Shown one piece after another: positions 1-5,895 of a DNA stretch of 9,851 bases. The DNA is from Paludibacter sp. UBA5753 (lineage in GTDB: Bacteria; Bacteroidota; Bacteroidia; Bacteroidales; Paludibacteraceae). Each line of letters starts with the position of its first letter. The stretch's first letter is position 1. The position numbers were made by a program, and so were the translations under genes. Under the pieces are notes generated by a model. It had not been told where the DNA came from, ran no database searches, and worked only from the letters and a program-made list of their open reading frames with translations. The stretch spans positions 1 through 9,851 of the forward strand of contig DIFH01000034.1 of the NCBI GenBank assembly GCA_002427615.1, written 5' to 3'.

Positions 1-184
1 TCAACTAAATGGCTAATTATTATCAAATCTATTCGGGTGCTGAGTAGTTACTTCTAAGTACATGAAAGAAATGTTTGTATTTTATTGGTCTTTAACCTCA
101 AACCACTCGCTTCTTTGGATTGACCTCGTCCGGTGAGCCAAAAAAATGGAGTGAAGTAGGCGTAGAAAACTTTTCTGTTTGAGT

Positions 185-203
185 CCCGACGTATTTCGTC
201 GGG
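185..203. repeat. Short GC-rich hairpin
   Basis: A perfect 7-bp inverted repeat, CCCGACG/CGTCGGG, has a 5-nt loop. It is followed by TTATATA rather than a run of T, so it would be only a weak terminator for whatever lies left of the window. It sits at the end of an otherwise featureless 1-226 stretch in which I see no gene on either strand. A related hairpin lies at the right edge of the window. Confidence 0.5.
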
Positions 204-226
204 TTATATATTGTAATGTATATATA

Positions 227-257
227 TTGTCATGTACTAAAAAAATTCATATATTTG
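227..257 (+). promoter_or_regulatory. Bacteroidota-type promoter for the serine hydrolase
   Basis: The -33 element TTG (227-229) and the -7 element TATATTTG (250-257) are separated by 20 nt, which fits the TTG-N19/20-TAnnTTTG consensus of the Bacteroidota primary sigma factor. The start codon is 28 nt past the -7 box. This leaves a short leader with no Shine-Dalgarno sequence, as is common in this phylum. Confidence 0.7.
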
Positions 258-285
258 CCTTTACAAACTTCAAAAATAATCAACC

Positions 286-1635
286 ATGAAAAAACGTATT
301 TTACGCATTGTTGGCATTATACTCATTTTGGGACTTGCCGGCGGCATTTACTACATTCATCTTTTAACTCCGATTATCACCGGTTATGCGGCTAAAAATC
401 TGGCTTCAGGAGTTTTTGTCGGAAACCGAACGCAAGAAAGCATTGAAAGTACCGATTTGAATTTTTCATTCATCAAATACACTAACAATAGGGTTGATTT
501 TGAAAAGAAAGAAGTAACGAGTCGCTTTCTTTGGGCAAGTTCCAAAGCCATTTATATCGAAGGTTTTGGCTGCACTTTGGTGCGTGGCAACGAAGATGAA
601 ATCCGCAATCATCCTTACACAATCGTTCCACTGCCTGCCATCAATCCTGACACAGTGGCCTGGCCTGCCGGCGATAAATTGGCCGACACCATTCCGAATG
701 ATATTGATCAGATTATGTTAAACAACACCATCGTAGATGCATTTGATGACAGGGAAGGCAACAAAGGAACATTTGCCATAGCCATAGCCTATAAAAATCA
801 GCTGATTGCCGAAAAATACAAAGAAGGTTTTTCTGACAAAAACCATTTCCTGAGCTGGTCGATGGCCAAAAGTTTTACGCATGCGCTCGTCGGCATTATG
901 GTGAAGAAAGGGCTGATGGATATTAAACAACCGGCCGATATTCCTGTATGGAAAAACGACAAACGCGCTGCCATCACCATCGAAAATCTCATGCACATGA
1001 ACAGCGGATTGGAATGGAACGAAAACTACGGAAATTTGTCCGATGTTACCCTAATGCTTCATAATGTTGTCGATATGGCCGAATTCACCTATAACAAACC
1101 GCTCGTTGTACGTCCCGATTCCGTTTGGCTTTACAATTCGGGAGCAACCAATATTGTAAGCTACCTGATACGCAAGAAAATAGACAACGATGCCGAATAT
1201 TATGCTTTCCCACGACGGGAGTTATTTAACCCGACAGGTATGCGCAGCGCCATTTTTGAAACAGATGCTTCGGGAACTCTGGCCGGCTCATCGTATATTT
1301 ATGCTTCCATGCGCGATTACGTGCGTTTCGGGTTGCTGTATCTGAATAAAGGCAACTGGCTCGGGCAACAAATTCTCCCAGAAGGCTGGACGGAAAATGC
1401 CATAGAACCGGCGAATGGCTCTAATGGTCGATACGGATCATTTTTCTGGCTGAACCAATCAAACGACTACCCTCATGTACCGCAAGACTTATACATGTGT
1501 CAGGGGCATGACGGGCAATACATTTACATTGTTCCATCGCTCGAATTAGTAGTGGTTCGCACCGGGTTTTCGAAGAAAGGCGATTTTGATTTTCCTGCGT
1601 TCTTAACATCAATAGTTGCTTGTATAAAGAAATAA
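286..1635 (+). CDS. Serine hydrolase, beta-lactamase class C / EstB-NylB-like
   Basis: The 449-residue protein has an N-terminal hydrophobic segment (about residues 8-27, after MKKR). It is therefore probably exported or anchored in the inner membrane facing the periplasm. A poorly conserved N-terminal stretch is followed by a serine beta-lactamase-like fold. The nucleophile motif S-x-x-K is S192-M-A-K195, the second motif is Y283-N-S285, and the third, H-x-G, is H408-D-G410. All three fit the class C beta-lactamase/esterase/6-aminohexanoate-dimer hydrolase family (Beta-lactamase, PF00144). The active site looks intact, so the protein should be a working serine amidase or esterase. The substrate cannot be inferred, and most chromosomal members of this family do not confer antibiotic resistance. 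It is monocistronic, with its own promoter and a shared terminator. The ATG is the first after the promoter and opens a good signal/anchor sequence. Confidence 0.85.
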   Translation: MKKRILRIVGIILILGLAGGIYYIHLLTPIITGYAAKNLASGVFVGNRTQESIESTDLNFSFIKYTNNRVDFEKKEVTSRFLWASSKAIYIEGFGCTLVRGNEDEIRNHPYTIVPLPAINPDTVAWPAGDKLADTIPNDIDQIMLNNTIVDAFDDREGNKGTFAIAIAYKNQLIAEKYKEGFSDKNHFLSWSMAKSFTHALVGIMVKKGLMDIKQPADIPVWKNDKRAAITIENLMHMNSGLEWNENYGNLSDVTLMLHNVVDMAEFTYNKPLVVRPDSVWLYNSGATNIVSYLIRKKIDNDAEYYAFPRRELFNPTGMRSAIFETDASGTLAGSSYIYASMRDYVRFGLLYLNKGNWLGQQILPEGWTENAIEPANGSNGRYGSFFWLNQSNDYPHVPQDLYMCQGHDGQYIYIVPSLELVVVRTGFSKKGDFDFPAFLTSIVACIKK

Positions 1636-1645
1636 CCCAAAAATG

Positions 1646-1674
1646 AGAGTGTAAATCAAAATGATTTGTGCTCT
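1646..1674. terminator. Bidirectional terminator between convergent genes
   Basis: The 13-bp stem AGAGTGTAAATCA/TGATTTGTGCTCT (three G-T wobbles in DNA letters) has a 3-nt AAA loop. On the plus strand it is followed by a T-rich tail (TGTTTTTT), and on the minus strand by ATTTTTGG. It sits in the 45-nt gap between the stop codons of the serine hydrolase and the minus-strand DUF4130 gene and can serve both. Confidence 0.7.
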
Positions 1675-1680
1675 TGTTTT

Positions 1681-2442
1681 TTATTGCTTCTCTGTCAGAT
1701 ATTTCCAATAACGTTTCGGTAAATGTTGCCGATGGAGTTTAGGGTTGATACGCTCTTTGATGGTGAGCGATTGGAAATAAGCTTTCCAGAGTTTTTGAAA
1801 CAGTTGCTCATCCTCGGCCATCAGCCGCTCATCTAATTTTCCGGCAGGGAAAAGTTCGGTGGTGTCGAGTGTCATTTCCGTAACGGTTTTCAGGTCGTAA
1901 AAGAAACCGTAATCGCGTTTGGTATCGTAAATCATCCATTTCTGATCGGCAAAACGGTCTTTGAAATGCGAAATGGTGAGCGGTAAACAATTATGATCGG
2001 GCGAAACAGGCGCAAAGAAAATATCATCGGCTGCTTTCTGAAAACGCACCAATTCTATTATGCGATTTTTTTCAGCGCTGACTTTTTTAGCCGTTTTATG
2101 AACCTGCAATACATCGTCGTCGGCAAAATTAGTTTCGATTGATTTTTTATTATCAAAGGTTTTGCGAATATAACGGAAAAGCAATTCATCGCTTCCCGGC
2201 AATTCGGACAGCCACACATAAGTCAGCATATTCAGCGCCATCGGCATGAGTTTTTTTTCCAATCCTTTCCAAACGCGCGCCGATTTATCTTCCTGCGTCA
2301 AAACCGTATAAGTTTCGGTTACAAACAAAGGTTCAATATCCTCAAACCCCAATAACTTTTCAGGAAAAGTATTGCGGTTATAAGCATCGAAAATGGCCGT
2401 AAGCAGCCCTTCGAAAGTTTTATCGTAGCGGAAAATAATCAT
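1681..2442 (-). CDS. TIGR03915/DUF4130-type putative DNA metabolism protein
   Basis: The 253-residue soluble protein starts MIIFRYDKTFEGLL and ends with a basic segment containing PKLHRQHLPKRYWKYLTE. Both ends are hallmarks of the family called SAM_7_link_chp (TIGR03915; DUF4130, PF13566). The biochemical activity is unproven. The family is named for its usual genomic link to a radical-SAM protein (TIGR03916) and its occasional fusion to a uracil-DNA-glycosylase-like domain, hence the idea of a role in DNA or nucleic-acid repair. Here no UDG domain is fused and no radical-SAM partner lies in the window. A reading frame extends 33 codons further upstream, to 2541, but that extension is hydrophobic and unlike the family. 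The ATG at 2442 matches the conserved N terminus. I found no convincing promoter on the minus strand. Confidence 0.8.
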   Translation of the reverse strand: MIIFRYDKTFEGLLTAIFDAYNRNTFPEKLLGFEDIEPLFVTETYTVLTQEDKSARVWKGLEKKLMPMALNMLTYVWLSELPGSDELLFRYIRKTFDNKKSIETNFADDDVLQVHKTAKKVSAEKNRIIELVRFQKAADDIFFAPVSPDHNCLPLTISHFKDRFADQKWMIYDTKRDYGFFYDLKTVTEMTLDTTELFPAGKLDERLMAEDEQLFQKLWKAYFQSLTIKERINPKLHRQHLPKRYWKYLTEKQ

Positions 2443-2592
2443 GCATCGGCAAATGAAAGGGTTAAAATGACAGTTGAGCAAGTCATCCGTAGTAAAACTG
2501 TAAAAGTATAAAAAAATCAACTGAACACAAATAAATCGCACAACACATGAAAACTTAAAAACGGCGTAATATATTTTTGAAAATTAAATGAG

Positions 2593-2600
2593 TATCTTTG
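2593..2600 (+). promoter_or_regulatory. -7 box of the helicase promoter
   Basis: TATCTTTG is an exact TAnnTTTG match, 21 nt before the helicase ATG. The only nearby TTG (2577-2579) is just 13 nt upstream, closer than the usual 19-20, so the -33 element is not clear. The box overlaps a TTG codon that could be mistaken for an upstream in-frame start of the helicase. Confidence 0.65.
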
Positions 2601-2621
2601 CAGCATATTAATATATTTTCA

Positions 2622-3848
2622 ATGAGATTTGACGAACTTCCTCTTTGCGATGCCGTATTGGACGGCTTGCAAGCCATGAATTTTAAAGAAGCCACTCCGG
2701 TTCAGGAGCAAACCATTCCGGTAATTTTACAAAAACGCGACGTGATAGCCTGCGCCCAAACCGGAACCGGGAAAACGGCTGCTTTTATTTTACCCCTTTT
2801 ACACAATTTACAGGCAGAGCCACACGCCGAGGACAAAGTGAATGCCATTATTATGGCGCCTACCCGTGAATTGGCGCAACAAATCGACCAGCAAATGGAA
2901 GGTTTCTCCTATTTTACATCATTTTCGTCGGTTGCAGTGTATGGAGGCAACGATTCACAAGCCTGGGACGTGCAAAGGCGCGGCTTACAAAAAGGCGCCG
3001 ATGTGGTGATTGCCACTCCGGGACGTTTGCTTTCGCACATTAACCTGTATGATATTGATTTTTCCCAGGTTAAATATTTCATTCTCGACGAAGCCGACCG
3101 CATGCTCGACATGGGTTTCTTCGACGATATTATGCAAGTAGTCAACCGGCTGCCAAAAGAGCGGCAAACCATTATGTTTTCGGCAACCATGCCCCCAAAA
3201 ATCAGACAATTAGCCAAAACAATTCTACACGACCCCGTAGAAGTAAAAATTGCCGTTTCACGCCCGCCCGAAAGCATAATGCAGACGGCTTATATTTGTT
3301 ACGAAGCTCAAAAACCCGGTATTGTACGTCATTTATTTGCCGATCAGGCACTCAATAAAGTGATCATTTTCTCGGGTTCCAAACTAAAAGTGAAAGAGCT
3401 TTTCAAAACGTTCCGCCAAATGGGGCTTTCTGTGGGCGAAATGCACTCCGACCTCGACCAGACACAACGTGACCACATTATGCACGAATTCAAAAACAAC
3501 CGCGTTAATATTTTAGTAGCTACCGATATCGTTTCACGTGGCATCGATATCGACGACATTTCGTTGATTATCAACTACGATGTTCCGCACGATGCCGAAG
3601 ATTACGTTCACCGCATTGGCCGTACCGCCCGTGCAAGCGCTAAAGGCATGTCAATCACTTTTGTGTCGGAAGACGAACAATACAAATTCAAGCAAATAGA
3701 AAATTTCCTGGAAAAAGATATTTACAAAATCCCAATGCCCGAAGAATTGGGCGAAGCTCCCGAATACAAACCCGAACTGCACCGCTACGGACATAAAAAA
3801 TTCACATCAGGCAAAGGCCAATTCCATAGAAGTAAGCAGCGCAGGTAA
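2622..3848 (+). CDS. DEAD-box ATP-dependent RNA helicase (RhlE-like)
   Basis: The 408-residue cytoplasmic protein unwinds or remodels RNA duplexes using ATP, typically in ribosome assembly, RNA decay or cold adaptation. All core motifs are present in order: Q motif (ATPVQEQ, 24-30), motif I AQTGTGKT (45-52), Ia APTRELA (79-85), DEAD (156-159), SAT (187-189), V ATDIVSRGID (300-309) and VI HRIGRTAR (330-337). The two RecA-like domains are followed by a short basic tail (KKFTSGKGQFHRSKQRR), which probably adds RNA binding. The form with DEADRMLDMGF and a short tail is closest to RhlE. I chose the ATG at 2622 because the in-frame TTG at 2598 lies inside the -7 promoter box, so it would not be transcribed. 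It is a single-gene unit ending at a strong terminator. It should be a housekeeping gene. Confidence 0.95.
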   Translation: MRFDELPLCDAVLDGLQAMNFKEATPVQEQTIPVILQKRDVIACAQTGTGKTAAFILPLLHNLQAEPHAEDKVNAIIMAPTRELAQQIDQQMEGFSYFTSFSSVAVYGGNDSQAWDVQRRGLQKGADVVIATPGRLLSHINLYDIDFSQVKYFILDEADRMLDMGFFDDIMQVVNRLPKERQTIMFSATMPPKIRQLAKTILHDPVEVKIAVSRPPESIMQTAYICYEAQKPGIVRHLFADQALNKVIIFSGSKLKVKELFKTFRQMGLSVGEMHSDLDQTQRDHIMHEFKNNRVNILVATDIVSRGIDIDDISLIINYDVPHDAEDYVHRIGRTARASAKGMSITFVSEDEQYKFKQIENFLEKDIYKIPMPEELGEAPEYKPELHRYGHKKFTSGKGQFHRSKQRR

Positions 3849-4165
3849 ATCATACTTTCCATTTCAGGGGAGACAGAATTATAATAAATATGCAGAGTCG
3901 CGAAGTTTCGCGGCTCTTTTTTGTATGAACTGAATCAGTATGTCTATTACATTTTTGTTAAAGGCGCTGAAATACCCGAAAGAATCAAAAAAAAATAGTT
4001 AAATGGCTGAATATCTAACGTTCCCGCGTTATTTTGATTGTTTTCAACATTTCCTTTAAAAAAATCTTTTCGTTTTCGGTTTAAAAAAAACAGCACCATC
4101 GCGTATTTTTACATTCTTTCATATCATAGTAACTTCCTTTTCACAGCGTTGAAAAGAACTTATGG
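3849..4165. other. Intergenic region between helicase and nuclease-fold gene
   Basis: This stretch of about 320 nt holds the helicase terminator and then AT-rich sequence with many A and T runs. A short AACG/CGTT inverted repeat lies near 4016-4029. I see no open reading frame, RNA gene or mobile-element end in it on either strand. Confidence 0.6.
3894..3922 (+). terminator. Intrinsic terminator of the helicase gene
   Basis: The 10-bp stem AGAGTCGCGA/TCGCGGCTCT (one G-T wobble) has the tetraloop AGTT and runs directly into six T (3917-3922). It lies 45 nt past the helicase stop codon. Stem strength and T tract make it a textbook Rho-independent terminator. Confidence 0.9.
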
Positions 4166-4173
4166 TTAGTTTG
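4166..4173 (+). promoter_or_regulatory. Possible -7 box for the sphingomyelinase-like gene
   Basis: TTAGTTTG matches TAnnTTTG in all but one position and is followed by CAGC, the same context as the helicase -7 box. It lies 24 nt before the ATG at 4198, in line with the other promoters in the window. A TTG at 4149-4151 is closer than the usual -33 spacing. This is a suggestion from position and similarity, not a clear call. Confidence 0.35.
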
Positions 4174-4197
4174 CAGCAAATTAAAAAAAACAGAGAC

Positions 4198-5136
4198 ATG
4201 ACAAAAAAAATGTACTTCATCTTTTTATTTATGCTGAAAACGATATTTTACGCAACAAGCCAAACGCCTCCTTTGATGAATAAGCCAATTGAAAGTTCGA
4301 AAACGTTTAAAATTCTCAGTTGGAATATTTATATGCTCCCCTATTTTAGTTTATTCAACAATAATGGAAACCGTGCCAGAAACATAGCCAACAGGTTGGT
4401 CGATTCGGATTATCAGATTATTGTTTTTCAGGAAGCATTCAGCAGTAAATGCCGGAATATTCTGGCAAAGCGTCTCAAAAAGAACTATCCTTTTCAATAT
4501 GGTCCTGCCAACAAGTGTTATTTGCCTTTTCGCACCAACAGCGGACTGTGGGTAGTCAGCAAAATTCCCTTGACAAAAATTGATGAGATAAAGTTTAGCA
4601 TCAGTAAAGGTTTTGACATGGTTGCCCGTAAAGGCGCGGTACTTTTCCAGGGAGAGTTTGAAGGAGCAAACTTTCAATTACTTACTACGCACTTGCAGGC
4701 AGATGGCGATCATAAAATCAGAGAAAAACAATGCGAGGAAATTAACGAATATCTACTGGATCGGTACTCAGACCCCAATGTTCCTCAATTAATTTGCGGA
4801 GATTTCAATATTGACCGAAACGATCCTGTGAATTATGAATTAATGCTCCATACCCTTGGCGCCAACAACGGCGAAATCAGTGGCGATGTAAAGTTTACTT
4901 ACGACGAAATTGACAATACGTTGGTTCGGAATGCTTCAGGCGAAAAGAAACTGATAGATTATATACTCGTACGGAACCAGCAATGGATTGGTAATATAGA
5001 ACGGAAAGTCCAAACTTTCTATGAAAAAATCGGACAAACCCCTGCAAATCTCTCGGATCATTATGCCATGGAAGCCAATGTTAATTTTAATGCGACCATG
5101 ATGGATAATGTTGTTGTGTACTCTGTAAATGAATAA
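4198..5136 (+). CDS. Secreted EEP-fold phosphodiesterase, neutral sphingomyelinase-like
   Basis: The 312-residue protein has a signal peptide (about residues 1-22, MTKK then hydrophobic residues, ending near ATSQ) and should be exported. It has the full endonuclease/exonuclease/phosphatase metal-dependent active site: N43 in SWNIYMLP, E79 in FQEAF, H165 in THLQA, D202-x-N204 in GDFNID, D254 in LIDYIL and D287-H288 in SDHYAM. The combination of WNIYMLP, FQEAF, NSGLWVVSKIPL and SDHYAM is most like bacterial sphingomyelinase C and other neutral sphingomyelinases, which cut the phosphodiester bond of sphingomyelin or related sphingolipid head groups. A secreted DNase or inositol-phosphate phosphatase remains possible. 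An in-frame ATG at 4162 would add 12 charged residues before the signal peptide and precedes the likely promoter, so I prefer 4198. The gene stands alone. No terminator is obvious downstream. Confidence 0.75.
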   Translation: MTKKMYFIFLFMLKTIFYATSQTPPLMNKPIESSKTFKILSWNIYMLPYFSLFNNNGNRARNIANRLVDSDYQIIVFQEAFSSKCRNILAKRLKKNYPFQYGPANKCYLPFRTNSGLWVVSKIPLTKIDEIKFSISKGFDMVARKGAVLFQGEFEGANFQLLTTHLQADGDHKIREKQCEEINEYLLDRYSDPNVPQLICGDFNIDRNDPVNYELMLHTLGANNGEISGDVKFTYDEIDNTLVRNASGEKKLIDYILVRNQQWIGNIERKVQTFYEKIGQTPANLSDHYAMEANVNFNATMMDNVVVYSVNE

Positions 5137-5152
5137 ATACTAATTTTACTCT

Positions 5153-5316
5153 TCAATTAACGGGATAACTATACTCTATCTGAGTAGTTATGCCCAAATC
5201 TTTTGTGTCAAACTCATCCATACCCTTACGTTCATTTTCTCCTCTTAGCGCAACTTTTTTTTTAGCAATTCATTCTGTGCTTTGAGTTCGCCTATTTGAG
5301 AAATGAATATAGTTGC
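5153..5316 (-). pseudogene. Frame-broken remnant with a coiled-coil-like segment
   Basis: Read on the minus strand from 5316, the frame gives a heptad-rich peptide (ISQIGELKAQNELLKKKLR) and stops at 5245-5247. In a second frame, entered by a -1 shift at a run of nine A (plus-strand T, 5255-5263), reading continues for about 30 more codons to a stop at 5153-5155. Stops close off the upstream side at 5317-5319, and no start codon is seen. This fits the 3' end of a decayed coiled-coil gene, possibly a transposase zipper or a tail-fibre/adhesin C terminus. It is too short to identify, and chance is a real alternative. Confidence 0.3.
5162..5195. repeat. Bulged inverted repeat
   Basis: GGG-ATAACT-AT-ACTC, a 5-nt loop, then GAGT-AGTTAT-G-CCC form a 13-bp stem with a 2-nt and a 1-nt bulge. 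There is no T run beside it. It lies just past the sphingomyelinase-like gene and could help end its transcript, or it could be the end of a lost mobile element. Confidence 0.4.
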
Positions 5317-5330
5317 CTAAATTTGAATAT

Positions 5331-5495
5331 GCAAGCCAGGAGACTTGCTTCCCACCGGTCGTAGTCCAGAAACATACGACCAGCGTACGAACGTTGAATT
5401 TTGAAGCTACGGAGAGCGGGGGTAACTTTCAAGCACAGTTACGTGAGAACGCTATGGTGAAAGTCTATGGTGCGACTCGATTAACTCTCACATAG
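5331..5495 (+). ncRNA. Probable group II intron fragment (structured, no ORF)
   Basis: The segment carries a series of perfect stems: GCAAG/CTTGC (5331-5335/5344-5348), GGTCGTA/TACGACC (5357-5363/5375-5381), GTAACT/AGTTAC (5422-5427/5437-5442) and GTGAGA/TCTCAC (5443-5448/5486-5491). The order AGCCAGGAGACTTGC, CCACCGGTCGTAGTCCAGAAAC, GAAGCTACGGAGAGCGG resembles, from memory, the 3' part of domain I of bacterial group II introns. A 34-nt hairpin-like stretch at 5445-5478 has the length of domain V and the central GGTGAAAGTC, but it lacks the AGC triad. No reverse transcriptase and no 5' half are present, so it would be a dead remnant. The alternative is an unknown structured RNA, perhaps a leader for the operon downstream. 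An AGCCAGGAGACTTGC box also recalls the B12 box, but the rest of a cobalamin riboswitch is missing. Confidence 0.45.
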
Positions 5496-5552
5496 AAAAA
5501 CAAAATCTGCAAAAAAATGACTGAAAAAAGATGAATATTCGGAAAAACAAAC

Positions 5553-5560
5553 TATATTTG
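5553..5560 (+). promoter_or_regulatory. -7 box of the restriction-modification operon promoter
   Basis: TATATTTG is an exact TAnnTTTG match, 23 nt before the ATG of the regulator gene. No TTG is seen at the -33 position. This is the only good promoter found for the three-gene operon. A small inverted repeat GTC-AA-GAC (5569-5576) between box and start could be part of an operator, but it is too short to call. Confidence 0.6.
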
Positions 5561-5583
5561 CCAAATAATGTCAAGACGAAAAT

Positions 5584-5895
5584 ATGTCAACAATCTTTGG
5601 AAATAAAGTAAGAATACTTCGAGAGGAAAGACAAATTCCTCAGAGAGAATTAGCTGCTGCGTTAAAAATAGACACAGCAACATATTGTAAAATTGAGAAA
5701 GGCGACAGACGGGCAAAAAGAGAACAAATAACAGTTCTTGCCAATTTGCTTGAAGTAGAATCAAAAGACCTACTTCGTTTGTGGTCGGCAGACAAAGTTT
5801 ATGAAATTATTGCCGAAGAGGAAGAAGCAACACAAATTTTAAGTGTTGTTGCAGAAAACATTGAAGAGTATAAACTAAGAACTGCCAAAATATGA
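5584..5895 (+). CDS. XRE-family regulator of the restriction-modification operon (controller-like)
   Basis: The 103-residue protein has a Cro/C1-type helix-turn-helix covering about residues 8-60 (KVRILREERQIPQRELAAAL, then KIDTATYCKIEKGDRRAK). A helical C-terminal tail follows, with LLRLWSADKVYEIIAEEEE. Small XRE proteins with this LW-ADKVYEI tail are often found directly upstream of methyltransferase and restriction genes in Bacteroidota. By analogy with controller (C) proteins, it probably binds its own promoter and times methyltransferase against nuclease expression. At 103 residues it is longer than classical C proteins (about 80), and I see no canonical C-box pair upstream, so the operator may differ. 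The stop codon overlaps the methyltransferase start (ATGA), which implies translational coupling. I chose the ATG at 5584 because an upstream ATG at 5568 is in another frame. Confidence 0.85.
   Translation: MSTIFGNKVRILREERQIPQRELAAALKIDTATYCKIEKGDRRAKREQITVLANLLEVESKDLLRLWSADKVYEIIAEEEEATQILSVVAENIEEYKLRTAKI

Larger units (their letters stand above)
5137..5552. other. Non-coding debris region upstream of the restriction-modification operon
   Basis: About 415 nt lie between the sphingomyelinase-like gene and the promoter of the restriction-modification operon. In order they hold a bulged hairpin (5162-5195), a short frame-broken remnant on the minus strand (5153-5316), and a highly structured RNA-like segment (5331-5495). 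An AT-rich spacer leads to the promoter. A 60-codon plus-strand frame crosses the structured segment, but I do not consider it a gene. Confidence 0.6.

Noticed and set aside
40..50. 11-nt match CTGAGTAGTTA also found at 5180-5190, as possible insertion-sequence ends
   Set aside because: In a window of this length roughly ten 11-mer matches are expected by chance. The flanks differ, and no transposase or target duplication is seen.
718..996. Minus-strand frames inside the serine hydrolase and other genes
   Set aside because: They lie opposite strongly supported genes, show no family features and no promoters, and are ordinary shadow frames.
2443..2541. 33-codon N-terminal extension of the DUF4130 protein
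   Set aside because: The extension is hydrophobic and cysteine-rich, unlike the family, while the family's conserved N terminus begins exactly at the ATG at 2442.
5331..5352. B12-box-like AGCCAGGAGACTTGC as a cobalamin riboswitch
   Set aside because: The conserved core of a cobalamin riboswitch, which should lie 100-150 nt upstream, is absent. Nothing downstream concerns cobalamin, and the motif also fits the group II intron reading.
5313..5495. A 60-codon plus-strand frame starting with TTG over the structured segment
   Set aside because: It has no recognisable family, its composition is odd, and it covers stems that better explain the sequence as RNA. The promoter of the operon lies after it.
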